Below, piece by piece: positions 1-11,458 of a stretch of DNA of 64,000 nucleotides (positions within the stretch are counted from its first letter, which is position 1; every line of letters starts with the position of its first letter). Made by a program: the position numbers and the translations under genes. The notes below the pieces were generated by a model. It was not told the DNA's origin, did no database searches, and worked only from the letters and a program-made list of their open reading frames with translations. This DNA comes from Agriotes lineatus (Eukaryota > Arthropoda > Insecta > Coleoptera > Elateridae), in assembly GCA_940337035.1 (NCBI GenBank), contig CALNHX010002306.1, positions 120,299-184,298 on the forward strand, written 5' to 3'.

Positions 1-349
1 GCTTCTACTTTTTTATTATAGCCTGGGCAGATTACATATTTATCGACGCCCAATAATTAAAGTTTGCTTGCGCTATCCATCGCTTGAAACCGACACCTTC
101 CGGTAACAGAGGAAAAGGACAGAACGTCGTGTTAACCCTTTTCAGACGGGAAAGTAAAATTTGGGTATGATTGCTCGACTATAATATAATTAGACAATGC
201 TTTTACATTACATTGTGTTCGAAGCCACTGCTTACGACACGAAGTAAGAATTTTCAATTTATTAAAATGTTTAAACCAAACCTTAAATTTCTACTAACAT
301 TAATATTAATATTTTAGTTCTTAAGCGCAATTGATTACCAATATGAAGC
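1..349. other. AT-rich region, no gene seen
   Basis: No open frame or recognisable motif. It precedes the 5'-truncated non-LTR element that becomes readable near 350 and may include some of its unrecognised 5' sequence. Confidence 0.4.
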
Positions 350-360
350 ATAAATAAAAT

Positions 361-877
361 TATCGATCAATTAAAGACTCAAAATTCAGAAATGAAAACT
401 GAGCTCGATTCTTTAACACGTAAGATCGATGAGATGGAGCAGCATAGCAAGTCCAACAATTTGGAGATTAATGGAGTATCACAGAAAGATAATGAGAATG
501 TGTTCGATATTGTTAAAGCAATTGGTGCAGCCATAAACATCCCACTTTCAGCTTCGGATTTCAAAACTGTACATAGAATCGCCGGAATGAAGTCACCAGA
601 TAAACACCGCAGGTAAATCGTAGTCAGGTTCTCCTCTCGTCGCCAACGTGATAAGGTGTTAGCTGCCGCCAACGCCGCAAAAGCCAAAAGCCGCAAAGGT
701 ATTTCGGTTAAAGATGTTGGTACGACTATTTATGTTAACGAACATCTTACACTCAGAAGAAAGGTTCTGCTTAGAGCTGCAAGGGAGGCTGGCAAAAAAA
801 ACAACTATAAATTCATCTGGGTAAAAAATGGTCTGATTTTTGGCAGAAAAAAACAGAGCCGTCTCCGACTTTTCTAA
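361..877 (+). pseudogene. Non-LTR ORF1 protein, C-terminal part
   Basis: The first ~40 residues look coiled-coil (SLTRKIDEMEQHSKSNNLEI). Next comes the RRM-like region (FKTVHRIAG...) and a basic C-terminal domain (TIYVNEHLTLRRKVLLRAAR, then FIWVKNGLIFGRK). This order is typical of nucleic-acid-binding ORF1 proteins of insect non-LTR elements. An in-frame TAA at about 614 interrupts an otherwise continuous frame and the N-terminus is missing, so it is a pseudogene. ORF2 follows about 80 bp downstream. Confidence 0.75.
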
Positions 878-957
878 TCAACAGTGACGCCGACCTAAAT
901 AAGATAAAATAAATATGTTCCATTGTTACTTAAGTAACTAACTCTTTTTTAATTACA

Positions 958-2767
958 ATGGCCTTATCTGTATATTACCAGAACGTTCGCGGTCTTAGGT
1001 CTAAAACAGATAGTCTGTATAGCGCATCATTTGGGTTGGATTATGATATCGCCTGTTTTACGGAGACTTGGTTAAATAGTTCAGTGCATAATAGTGCGGA
1101 GTTGTTCTGCAATAAATATAATGTGTTCCGCCGCGATCGCGAATCGGGCGCATCCGTCAAATCAAAAGGTGTCGTTTTTGTCAACAGTAGCAACACTCAC
1201 AGTAATAAGCCTAATTTCACACATCTTGGGAAAAACGATCCCTTAGTTAATGCCGATCAGGTGAAGGAGCACTCGCTGCTCTTGATGAGAGTAAGGGCGC
1301 TGGACCGGACAAGATTCCTCCACTTTTCTTTAAAAGATGTGCTACCTCATTAGCCACTCCTTTATCTATTCTGTATAACTGTTCTTTTGGTACTGGCACA
1401 TTTCCTGACATTTGGAAACAGGCGCACATTATTCCTGTTTTAAGTCAGGGAACCGTAATAAAATTGAAAACTATCAACTTATCTCGATTTTGTCTTGTCC
1501 TGCGAAACTGCTCGAATCATTTGCCTATAGTTTTATATTTAAAACTGTACACGCCAAGATTATTCCTGAGCAGCAAGGTTTTTTTCCAGAAAGATCTGTT
1601 GAGTCTAACTTAATTCATTACGCTGATAAAATATCTCAATCGCTCGACGGCGGAACCCAGGTAGACGCCGTGTATAGACTTCAACAAGGCCTTTGATAAG
1701 ATCGACCACAATATTCTGATTCGTTAACTTGCTCACTTAGGAATAACCAGTGACCCCTTGAGATGGGTCATTTCATATTTATCTATGCGATCACAAATGG
1801 TCAATATTAACGGATATGTGTCATCAAGGGTCTTCCTGACTTCTGGGATTCCGCAGGGAAGCCAAGGTGGCCCCTATTGTTCAATCTATATGTTAATGAC
1901 ATAAAGGAGTGCTTTCGTGTCTGCAACTTTCTGATGTACGCTGATGACTTGAAGTTGTTCTACGAAGTTACGTCTGCTGTTGATTGTCAAATGCTACAAG
2001 AAGATTTAACGCGTCTTCATTGCTATTGTATTCTTAACGGACTTGTACTAAACTTCGAAAGGTGTTTCAGTATATCGTTTACACGAAATTTCTCTAAAAT
2101 TAAGTACCAATATTCCTTTGGTAGTAATCTCATCAAATCAGTGTCCAAAGTAAAGGATCTCGGCGTAGTCTTCAATTCTAAATTGATTTTCGATGATCAT
2201 ATTGACTACATTTGTAAAAAGGCTTATAAAATGTTGGGTTTCCTAACTAGGTCTACAAGATTGTTCAACCAAATTAAGTCTATAAAATGTCTGTACTATG
2301 CTTATGTCAACAGCGTATTAAATTATGCGAGCATTATTTGGAATCCCCAATATCATGTTTATATTAAACGCATTGAAAGTATTCAACGACGGTTTGCTAA
2401 CACCGTAATATACAAATTTGCTTTGGGTATTGGGTATAAAGAATTTTGTGCTAGATTTAATATGCTAACGCTTGTAGAACGTAGACTTATGTCACATGTG
2501 CTTTCTTTGCACAAAATAGTTGTGGGAACTGTCGACTCCGCTTATATACTTTCGAGAATTAACTTCAGGGTGCCTGCATTTAATAGCCACAGTACTCACA
2601 CGTTTAGGTCTAACAATGCTAATACCGCTTGTACCTTAAACTCCTGTATTTTAAGAATGCTAAACTCATACATCAACAACTTTTGTGATATTGATTTATG
2701 TGCGTTCAACAGAAGTCAATTCAAAAATAAAATCAAGTGTAAGATAGTTTCAGAAAGAAATACTTAA
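958..2767 (+). pseudogene. Non-LTR ORF2: endonuclease remnant plus reverse transcriptase
   Basis: 958-1212 matches the start of an EEP endonuclease (YYQNVRGLRSKTDSLYS, then CFTETWLN). The rest of the nuclease is deleted and the frame enters the RT at KGAGPDKIP-like codons near 1290. Fingers and palm follow in broken frames to 1870. From 1877 a 296-codon frame carries the rest: PLLFNLYVNDI, the YADD active site (residues 21-24 of that frame), thumb and C-terminal domain. At least three frame changes lie between 1250 and 1880. The long intact C-terminal half suggests moderate age. Confidence 0.85.
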
Positions 2768-3217
2768 AACTAGTATATAAATTTACTGTTGATTTGTTAT
2801 GATTATATTTAAGACTATAATTTTTCACCATACATTCCATTATTTTTTCTGTCTTATTGTCGTTTAATGTTTATAATAATAGGTATAATTTTCGAACATT
2901 TGTTATTTATAGTATAGCTTCTTAAAGTTAATTGGTGTATCCTTTGTTGGGATTTTTATCTTGTTTGGGTATTCTTTGTATAAATGAATAAATCCGTCTT
3001 GATATTGATAGAAAATATAAGCTGTTGGCTCTTTTTGTAATCAAATATTGCACATTAGATTTTAAGATCAAGTAGGGCGTGATAAGCGTTACCATTAGCG
3101 TATGTGATAGGCATACTTAATATTGCTAACGTACTCCCGCCTTTGTGTGTAGGAACCGTGAATTAGGCCTTATCAAAATTTAAAAAACCAAGTAAATCAA
3201 AGTGAAATCAAATTTAA
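2768..3217. other. 3' UTR of non-LTR 1 and leader-like sequence before gag
   Basis: To about 3010 this is the 3' UTR of the non-LTR element. From there to the gag start no LTR or primer-binding site could be identified, so the 5' end of Gypsy copy 1 appears lost or unrecognisable. Confidence 0.4.
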
Positions 3218-4405
3218 ATGTCAAGGGATCGCTGGAGATCGCCGTTAGGTCGTGTAAGACCATCATTTTCAAATAATTATAATGACACTATAAACCCTAA
3301 CATGCTTGACCAAATTCAGCAAGCATCTAACATGCAAAATGCCCCGCAAATTCAGCAAGCAGCACCCTTTGCCGGTTACCCGATAGGTTTTCATATCTCA
3401 CTTTGAAATGAAATACCAAGGTACGAAGGCAACTCCGCGGAACTATCAGAATGTATAAGGGCTGTTGAATACATTTTCGGTCAGTTCTGGCAAACATAAA
3501 CCCCGACAGCTTACAGTAATAAATTATTACTTTCATCTGCAAGAAATCGTCTCAAAGGCGCTGCACTTGAGGTAATAACCGGACAAACATTTAATTCATG
3601 GGATGCGCTAAAGCAAACCCTTATAGACAATTTCGAAGATCAGCGCTTTGAACTAAATATACGAATAGATCTTACCAGATTGTATCAATTTCAAAAAGAA
3701 TCCCCTGGAAACTTTTATATTTGAATTAGATCGTTATTAGCGGTACTACTCGTAAATTCAAAAATTTATCTAGGCCCAGAAAGTCAAATTATCAAGGATT
3801 TTAAAATAAAAGATGCTAAAGATCTAGCACTAAAAATTTTAGTGGGTGGACTACTTGAACCATTAGGAAATTTTATAAGAGGCAAATCCCCAGATTCACT
3901 GGAAGTAGCTCTGCAACACATTAAAAAGCCAAATAAACCCCAAAATAGTCAACCTAGATTTTCAATAACCACAAGCAGTACTCCTAAAACGTTCAACAAA
4001 AATCCCAATTACCCTTATCAAAATTCTTATCAACAACATAATTATCAGCCCCGTTTTTCAAATCAAAATCAATTCTATCACCCCAAACCTTCTCAGAACA
4101 CAAACATGCAGTTCCAGCCAAAACCTTTCTCAAACTTTACACAAAAATATGGGACACCGAGTAACAACGTATTCGCCCCTAAAAGAAACTTTCAGCATAG
4201 CTTCAAGCCCGAGCCAATGGAGCTATCGACCATTAAAAAGCGACCAGCCTCACAACAAGCTACTCGCACTACCATACCATCCAGACCATTTAACTCAAAT
4301 TTTAGACAAAATTATATTCGGCAATCAAATCAAGCACCTAATTTTATAGCCGAAGAGTTATATCACACCCAGCTAGATATAGAGTACCCAGAACAAATTA
4401 ACTAA
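3218..4405 (+). pseudogene. Gypsy gag polyprotein, copy 1
   Basis: One frame runs across the region with internal stops at about 3404, 3497 and 3722. The recognisable gag core includes IPRYEGNSAELSECIRAVE, LSSARNRLKGAALEVI, FNSWDALKQTLIDNFED and LTRLYQFQKESPGNF, typical of errantivirus/17.6-type gag. The C-terminal 150 residues are rich in Asn, Gln, Pro and Phe, a low-complexity tail with no clear zinc knuckle. The start is the first plausible ATG of this frame. The tail resumes after the transposon insertion at 7280. Confidence 0.8.
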
Positions 4406-4421
4406 TGTCAATTTCAAAATT

Positions 4422-4453
4422 GAGGATCTGAGAATGATAACTCGGTAAAAACC
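4422..4453 (+). repeat. Left terminal inverted repeat of DUF7869-type element 1
   Basis: 32 bp, matching the right end at 7244-7275 in inverse orientation except for position 22 (C on the left, A on the right). Confidence 0.9.
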
Positions 4454-4515
4454 ATTTTAGCGAAATTTGGTTTTTATCGGGTTTCAATTCTGTACCATTC
4501 AACGCATTGTTTAAT

Positions 4516-4634
4516 ATGAAAACTAGGTTTATCCGGTACCTAGTTTCGCTGCTAGATGTCGTTAATGTATATCCTCAATATTACTGAGAATGAAAACTAG
4601 GTATATCCTGGATATACCTACTTTTCATTCTCAA
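4516..4634. repeat. Subterminal repeats and palindrome, left side of element 1
   Basis: Two blocks repeat the inner TIR motif, consensus ATGAAAACTAGGTWTATCC. One is at about 4517-4536, followed by an inverted ACCTAGTT. The other, at about 4588-4634, is a near-perfect palindrome with arms of about 23 bp around a single central base. A further copy lies near 7056 on the right side. By analogy with other DNA transposons these are candidate transposase-binding sites; this is inferred. Confidence 0.7.
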
Positions 4635-4666
4635 CGAATTTGTTAATTTGTTAATGTGTGAGAAAT

Positions 4667-6893
4667 ATGGCACTAAATAATTCCGGTATTGATGATGTTC
4701 TAAGTGAAGAAATTGATGATAGTGACGCCGATCCTGATTATTGTGAGTTTGAAGATGTAGTTGTGAATAAAAAACACAGATTTTTAAAAACTTTGAAATG
4801 TAAAAACAACTTTCAACGTAAACATAACCTTCAATCAGAAGTAGGTAGTACAAGTTTTACTTGTAACAGTGAGTTCCAAATTATTCCTTCTGAACGCAGC
4901 AGTGAAAATGATAGTGATACTGAAACTTTACAACCCAAATCAAAGAAGCGGAAGAAAAATAAATTTACCTGGAAACAAGAAATACGAAAATCAAATCGAA
5001 ATAGCGGTAAGCCATACATTTCATCCAGTGGCAAGAATGTCCCAGCGCGATTAAATTATGATTGCAAGTGTAAAAATAAGTGTACACAGAAATTGCCAGA
5101 AACTGTTAAGTTAAGCATATTAGAGAAATTCAATGACCTGGGGTCTAAGAATGTGCAAGACGCCTATATTTTTGGGCTCATATCAATCTCTAAGGTTGAA
5201 AGGTAGGAAATACTTTTCTTTTTGTAGTGAGGTACGTAATGACGGTATCTTTTTTGTTTGTAGGAGACGACCTGATTTAATGAAAAAGAGGTTGATGGAC
5301 AAAGGTGAAAATCAAAACGCTTGTGATGCTGACCTAATTGCACAATCGAAAAGAAACACAAGTTTACACTATAAAGTAGGATTAATTTTATTACTTTATA
5401 TTTTATTTTCTACAATATTTTGTTTGTTTTAGGTTGTAATAGACGGACAAGATCACTCTGTCTGTAAAATGGCTTTTTCTGGACTCCACGGTATAAAATT
5501 TGGACGAGTCGACCGTATAGCAAATGCAAAGAAAATAAATTCTACCCCTCCCTTAGATAAAAGGGGTACTTCGCAAAACTCGAGATCAAGAAAACTTCCT
5601 AACCATTTGGTAGAGCAAATAAAAACCCATATCAATTCATTTCCGGTCCGGATTTCCCATTATACAAGAAAGAAAAGTACAAAAAAATACCTATCTCCCG
5701 ACTTAAGTATACGTAAAATGCACCAACTTTATGTAGAAAGATATGAACCTGAAATGTTTGCTTGTTTTAAAGAAGATAACAACACCAAGTTCAAAGTATC
5801 ATATGAGTTTTATGCCAAAATTTTCAACACGAATTTTAATTTATCCTTTGGTAAACCTAAAACAGACGTTTGTAACATTTGTGATAAGTACAAAAACCAG
5901 ATAGAAGCCAGCCAGGGAGAAGAAAAAGTTAAATTGAAAACATCTCATCAACTTCATTTGACAAAAGCTAATAAGTTTTATGAAGACTTGAAAAATGTAT
6001 GCCAGAATGCTAAAACTGACGGACATATTGACGTGGTTATTTTCGATTATCAGCAGAACTTACCTGTGCCCATCTTGCCCATAGGAGAAGTATTCTACAA
6101 ACGTCAGTTGTGGGTATATAATCAATGTTTTTATTCTGGGAAAAGTGGTCTATCGTCGATGTATATGTATGATGAGACTATCGGAAAGAAAGGAGCCAAT
6201 GAAACTGTTTCATTTCTGAAACACTACATCGATAATAATATCGACCCTTCAGTCACAACATTGTATATCTTTACTGACAACTGTGTTGGACAAAACAAAA
6301 ATTTGGTGATGGTTGAATTTTTGTCCATGTTAACAGCAACAGGAGAGTTTACCAAAATCATTCACAGGTTTCCAGAAAGAGGTCACTCTTTTCTACCTTG
6401 TGATCGTAAATTCGGTCTCATCGAGAAGGAAAAGAAAAAAATAACATATCTATACTTACCAGAAGAATGGATGTCCAAAGTTTTGCAGACTTCCAAAACA
6501 TTCAAAGTGATCAACGTTCTACCAAAAATGATAAAAGATTACAGATCATATTTGCAAACATTTTTCAAGAAAACCTTCAAAAATTTTACCATAACGAAGT
6601 ATAAAAGTTTTTCCTATGAGAAGAAAAGTTTAACAGTTTCTATGCACCACAATATTGAAAACGACCCGACAGTTCACTCTTTGTTTAAAGAGTCTGCCTC
6701 GTTGGAGACATTAAACTGGGAGAACGTCAAGCACCTGTATCAAAGTAAGCTTCCAATAAATCCTAAAAAACTGAAAAATCTGCAAGAACTTTCTGAATAT
6801 GTACCCCAAGCATATCATGAATGGTACCGGTCTCTGGAGGAAAACAACGCGGAAGCAAGCGAAACAGAAGCAGAATCCGATGACGAAGACTAA
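4667..6893 (+). CDS. DUF7869-type putative transposase, three exons, 702 residues
   Basis: Exons 4667-5202, 5264-5375 and 5433-6893 are joined by two short introns with GT...AG ends. Splicing gives one uninterrupted 702-codon frame. The N-terminal ~110 residues are acidic, with a basic patch (KSKKRKKNKFTWK). A Cys-containing region (CKCKNKC) and the block VVIDGQDHSVCKMAFSGLHG follow; the latter spans the exon 2/3 junction and is characteristic of the family. The C-terminal half has an RNase H-fold pattern: FDYQQNLPVP (Asp about 421), FTDNCVGQNKN (Asp about 498) and GHSFLPCDRKFGLIEKE (Asp 540 or Glu 547). The triad is inferred. The ATG at 4667 is the first in frame. It is the only gene of the element. 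Confidence 0.8.
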
Positions 6894-7243
6894 TAAATTT
6901 ATTTTTTTCTGTCATGTTACCAATATATTATCTTTGTAGTTAAAAATTTGAATTAATAAAAAATAAAGATTATTTCATATTCTTTAAGTTTGTTGTCAAG
7001 ATCTAACCCGAAATCTACATAACATCAAAAAAAAAACTTAATTTTTTAGTTTGGTATGAAAACTAGGTAAATCCATTTTTTCAAATCGGTTTTTTTTTTA
7101 ACAAGAAGATATATATTACTGCCATTTGAATTAAAATAGTGGTAGAAGTACCAATTTAAATCAAAAAATAAACGAAAAGTCCCGAGTGACAAACTAAATA
7201 GAAAATAATAAGTTTTTTTGCTCTCCTGAAAAATTTGGTTTTT
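6894..7243. other. 3' noncoding region of DUF7869-type element 1
   Basis: AT-rich sequence with AATAAA signals near 6955-6965 that could serve for polyadenylation. One subterminal ATGAAAACTAGGT motif lies near 7056. Confidence 0.6.
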
Positions 7244-7279
7244 GGTTTTTACCTAGTTATCATTCTCAGATCCTCAATT

Positions 7280-7440
7280 ATTCTCCCGAAATGGATGAAA
7301 ACTATCCGAATTACCCTATAGATAATCCTTATCATCACCAACCCTCTGACGAATTTCCAGACTACCATTAAACTTTGGAGTTACATGAAACAGACTATTT
7401 TCCCGAACAAACCGACAATTTTTAAGTACTAGCCTCGGAA
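7280..7440 (+). pseudogene. Gypsy copy 1 gag tail, resumed after the transposon
   Basis: Codons rich in Asn, Tyr, Pro and Asp continue the gag C-terminus. They resemble the gag tail of copy 2 at 23269-23400. Stops are present. Confidence 0.6.
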
Positions 7441-8228
7441 AAATTGATTCTTTTTCTATTAATCCAAATCCTTCCTTACCCTATATATTACTGCCCAATT
7501 CAAACAAAAAACGTAATCCAATTTAGCACGAAGAAACAACTCCAGCAACCCTATCCAGTTACTCTTAAAAACTTGCATTTATATGAATCACTAATTAAAA
7601 TTAAAGTTTATCAAAAACGCCCCATTTTTACCTTCATCTATGAAGTACCGCTAATTAAGAAAAATTAATAGCTGTTAATGCAGTTAATTCCATTTCCTGC
7701 GTTTATACAAGAGAAACAATTTCGAATGACAATCCCCACTTACAATTTCATTTTATTTCATGACCAATTTAGTGTACCAATTGAACTCGATAGCTTTACC
7801 CCAGTATCCACCCATTATTTCTGTAATCAGGAAAATCACTTTATCATCCCAAATAACAAGCTCTGTGAGACCCAGTTATTATCGTTTGATAATAATCATA
7901 CTTGTGATTCATACCTTCTTGAATTATAAAATGTTAAAATAATACCCCTCAACAAATCCTCCTGGATCATTAGCACGCCCACTAAAACATTTGTCGATAT
8001 AAAATGTAACAGCTTTTTGACAAATAAATCGCTTGAAGGATCTAATATAATTCATACTACACCTGATTGCCCAGTGCAGATTAACCACGATGACTATTGT
8101 TCACTTTGGAATCAACAAGCCAAAAAGAATTGTTTGAATTCATTGATCGAATTAAAAACTCCCCAAAATTCAAGGAATTTATCAGTAATAGAGATTACAC
8201 ATGTAGACATGTATACATGTATATATTT
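7441..8228 (+). pseudogene. Protease start fused to env-like sequence, Gypsy copy 1
   Basis: The frame opens with the first codons of the errantivirus-type protease region (about 7441-7500) and changes abruptly into the C-terminal half of an env-like protein. Several stops and frame changes interrupt it near 7668, 7929 and 8232. It aligns by eye with the env remnants of copy 2 at 27.0-27.14 and 29.9-30.4 kb. Env of this class derives from an insect virus glycoprotein; this copy is clearly dead. Confidence 0.65.
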
Positions 8229-8232
8229 TTAA

Positions 8233-8419
8233 AAATAAAAACCTGCTCAAAGGTACTAAAATCTCAATTAAGGAAGACCTAACAAAACAGCGTCTAAATT
8301 TAATTAAACTAGCTTCTGAACAACTATCGTTTACAAATGTGTGGTCGTACGATGGTAATATTTTTGCAAAGTATGGTGGAAAGGTGCAAATAATCGATAG
8401 CCCGGAGCAATTAAAATAA
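8233..8419 (+). pseudogene. Non-LTR ORF1 protein, C-terminal fragment
   Basis: Reads KEDLTKQRLNLIKLASEQLS followed by NVWSYDGNIFAKYGGKV and a stop. This is the C-terminal domain of insect non-LTR ORF1 proteins; compare VNEHLTLRRKVLLRAAR in element 1. Truncated at its 5' end. Confidence 0.75.
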
Positions 8420-8579
8420 ATTACCGCAGCGGCCTCAGCCTTGGGTTAAATTGTGTATGGTGGATAGCGATCATGTGAATGTAATGCGACAGCGATGTAG
8501 GAGTTTAATTTACGGGTTTTTATATTTATATTTTGTAATTGTTTAATTGTTACTTGTTTATATATTATAATTAGTATTT

Positions 8580-9560
8580 ATTTCATGTACAATGTTACTT
8601 TATTATCAAAATTGCAGAGGGTTGCGGACGAAGCTACAACAATTCTATAACAGTACAATGGATAACGTTTATGACATATCATAAGTGTCACAGAATCTGG
8701 TCTCAATGAATTTATATTTGATGCTGAGGTTACGGATACCGAAATGTACAATGCTGTGCGAGCGGATAGGTCTAGAGAGTTCTCCAATAAGGGTAGAGGC
8801 GGAGGAGTGATGGTATGTGTAAATCGTAAACATAAAATTGAAAAATTTAGGACATATAGTTCATATTAGAGGCAGTTTCATTAAATATAAGAATAAAAAA
8901 TAATGTAATAATTTTAGTGGCAATATACATTCCACCTGGTGCATCTGTTGATCGATACCTTGATATATTTCTATTTCTTGCATTGCAGGAACATATTGAT
9001 AATTGGTGACTTTAATCTTCCTGAGATTACTAGCACTGAGATTCTTGTGGACAAACTATCTATTCACGGCAAACAACTGCATAATTTTATAAATTTTAAT
9101 AATCTTAAATTATTTAACAATATTAGAAATCCATTTGGCAAAACTTTAGATTTGTTAATTTGTTCAGAAGAACTAAATCATTGTTCAGTAGCAAAAGAAG
9201 TACCCCCTTTTGTTGCTGAAGATATATATCATCCTGCTTTATCGATTACTACAAGTTTACAGCAAAATTGCACTAATTCTGTTTGTAAGGAAGTAATTGA
9301 ATTTTACAATTTCAAAACATGCGATTTCCTGCTTCTCACTCAAAAGATTTCTAATATAGATTGGTCAAATTTATATTTGGAATCAGATGTGAATTTAGCA
9401 GTTGCGATTTTCTATGCCAATTTGTACAGTGTTTAAACAATAAAAACAGATTAAGAAAGCAGATATTCCTTTCTGAGCGTCATAATAGTGAATATATTGA
9501 AACCAGAAGGCAGCTTAAATTCTTAATAGAAATAGATCATAATGTCTATATTAGTGAAGT
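8580..9560 (+). pseudogene. Non-LTR endonuclease domain, element 2
   Basis: The start LYYQNCRGLRTKLQQFYN (about 8595) and later ILIIGDFNLPEI (about 8990) with RNPFGKTLDLLI are EEP endonuclease signatures. The catalytic GDFN motif is present. Frames change near 8680, 8850 and 8960. Confidence 0.75.
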
Positions 9561-10900
9561 TGAATAAAGTTCAGAGACCAATGTTGCACACTTTTGGTCT
9601 TACGTCAGCAGCATACGAAAGTAATCTCGGCTAAAATCTGTAATGCAACTTAACGGACATAATATACCTGATACCCAAGTTGCTGAAAGTTTTGCAAATT
9701 ATTTTCATTCTATATATTCTAATTGTATTTCGTCTTATAACTTGAATTTTACTGTTTCTAACATTACAAATGATTGTTTAAATATTGACAGTATTAATAT
9801 TGAAGACTTTCGGGAATCTATAAAGAAAATGAAACCTAAGAAATCTGCAGGGATAGATAAGTTACCCCCGTACCTCTTCAAGGGCTGTGCAGACTCTTTT
9901 ATTTATTTATTATTTGGCAGTAAAAACTAACAGTTATCCGGAAGTATCGATAGAAGCATTGGTAACACCCTTATTTAAACCAGGTAGCAAATGTAGTATA
10001 CGTAGAAAATTACAGACCTATTTCAGTAATTTGTGCTCCAGCTTTAATTTTTGAACAAATATTGTATAAAAGACTGTTTCACTATTTTCAAAAATTTATC
10101 AATGAAAACAAACATGGGTTTGTACCTAAAAAGTCTATGGTTACCAATCCTCTGCTATTTAATCACGATATAGTGCAGATCCTAGATAATAAACATCAGG
10201 CTGACGTGCTATATATGGATTTTCAAAAGGCGTTCCGATAAAGTGGATCACGACGTGTTGATTGGAAAGTCGCATTGTTTAGGGTTATCGGATTCCACCT
10301 CAAAACTTTTTTCATCTCATTTACAAAATAGGAAGTTTGTTGTCAAATACGATGGTAATACATCGGGCTAATTCTGGTGTTCCTCAAGGTTCAAATTTGG
10401 GACCGCTTTTATTTTTGATTTTTATAAATGATTTGCCGGATGTATTGACTCATATGAAATGTTTGTTATTCGCCGATGATGCTAAATTTTATCTTAATAT
10501 TGAAACAGTTGAAGATTGCTTAGAAATACAAAATTATATTAATAATATACATAAATCGAGTATTAAAAATAAATTGAATTTTAAATGTTGCATAATGTCA
10601 TTTACTCGTAAGCAGTCGCCAGTCGTATTTGACTACAAAATTAATAAAGAAATTTTAAAGCGCGTTGAATCTATTAAACACGTGGGTATTAAATATGATT
10701 GTAAACTAAATTACAAACTTCATATTGATCATGTAGTTTCGGAAGCGCTTCGTACCTTGGGGTATGTGATAAGATAATGTCAAGTATTTAAAAATTGGAG
10801 AACGCTAAAAGCGTTATATTGTGTACGTCCTAATCTTGAATATGTTTCTATAGTTTGGCAGTTCCAACCTCAGTAACACTTAATTCCTGGGCAAAAGGTA
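9560..10900 (+). pseudogene. Non-LTR reverse transcriptase domain, element 2
   Basis: RT motifs in order: MKPKKSAGIDKLPPYLFK (about 9830), ENYRPISVI-like codons (10005), GFVPKKSM, YMDFQKAF (10215), SGVPQGSNLGPLLFLIFIND (10370) and LLFADDAKFY (10465). Frames break at about 9930, 9990 and 10235. The 3' UTR to 11458 holds only weak C-terminal-domain traces. Confidence 0.8.
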
Positions 10901-11458
10901 CAAAACAAATTGTAACGAAATCTATATTTTATAAAGTAGAAAACATATCCTAACTATAATATCATTAGATCTGCACATATGCGAAAAGAGTTTGAACTGC
11001 CAAGCTTGGAAAGCAGGGGTTTTACACATCTGTAAAGCTATTTGGAATAATTACATAAATGATGTAGGGTTGGTCTCGCTATTGATTTTAAAAATACCTC
11101 CTAGGCCCTTGCGTTTCAGTAATGTATTTTTCGTTACCTCGTATTATAATAGAACTCCGACTACGGATATGTTGAAATTAGCAAATCAACTCTCTTTGCT
11201 TTTGGATATTGACTTTTCTTATACATTCGGTAAATTCCGTACTATAATAAATACGTATTATTATTATTCACAATGATTATAACAAACATGAGTGAGCTGT
11301 TGAAGACTTCGTCCGCTGGATAGTTTTTTTTTCCTTTTTTCTTGTTTTTCTTTTCTTTTTCTATTGTGTAGTTCGAAATTATTGTATTGATCAATTAAAT
11401 TTGCACTTTATGTAATTAGGCCTATGCCTGTTTAAAGTGAATAAATAAATAAATAAAT

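Larger units (their letters stand above)
350..3010 (+). mobile_element. Non-LTR retrotransposon 1 (Jockey/CR1 group), decayed
   Basis: In order: an ORF1 piece, an apurinic-type endonuclease piece, reverse transcriptase and a 3' UTR, all on the plus strand. The element is 5' truncated. The middle is deleted: endonuclease sequence near 1200-1260 runs directly into the start of the RT domain near 1270. The 3' UTR (2768-3010) is AT rich and ends with TTGATA-like units before unrelated sequence. RT motifs (PLLFNLYVNDI, MYADDLKLF) place it in the Jockey/CR1 group; the clade was not resolved. Confidence 0.85.
4422..7275. mobile_element. TIR DNA transposon encoding a DUF7869-type protein, apparently intact
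   Basis: It is bounded by 32-bp terminal inverted repeats with a single mismatch (left 4422-4453, right 7244-7275, both starting GAGGATCTGAGAATGATAAC outside-in). It is flanked by direct AATT copies (4418-4421 and 7276-7279), read as a 4-bp target duplication. It sits inside gag of Gypsy copy 1, whose coding sequence resumes on the right. It contains one three-exon gene and subterminal copies of an AAACTAGGT motif. A 4-bp duplication fits several superfamilies, Sola among them. That assignment is a hypothesis. Confidence 0.85.
3100..8228 (+). mobile_element. Errantivirus-like Gypsy copy 1, internally deleted and interrupted
   Basis: Gag-like sequence (3218-4421 and 7280-7440) is followed, after only the first few codons of the protease (LPYILLPNS near 7480), directly by env-like sequence to about 8228. 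Protease, RT, RNase H and integrase are therefore missing. A DUF7869-type transposon splits the gag end, and non-LTR 2 abuts or cuts the env at about 8229. Gag tail and env resemble Gypsy copy 2 at 20-30 kb, so both belong to one lineage. No LTRs were seen for this copy. Confidence 0.8.
8229..11458 (+). mobile_element. Non-LTR retrotransposon 2 (Jockey/CR1 group), 5' truncated
   Basis: It contains the last ~60 residues of an ORF1 protein (8233-8419), then endonuclease and RT in broken frames, and ends in a (TAAA)n tail at about 11436-11458. It abuts env of Gypsy copy 1 at about 8229, consistent with insertion there. It is more decayed than non-LTR 1. Confidence 0.8.
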
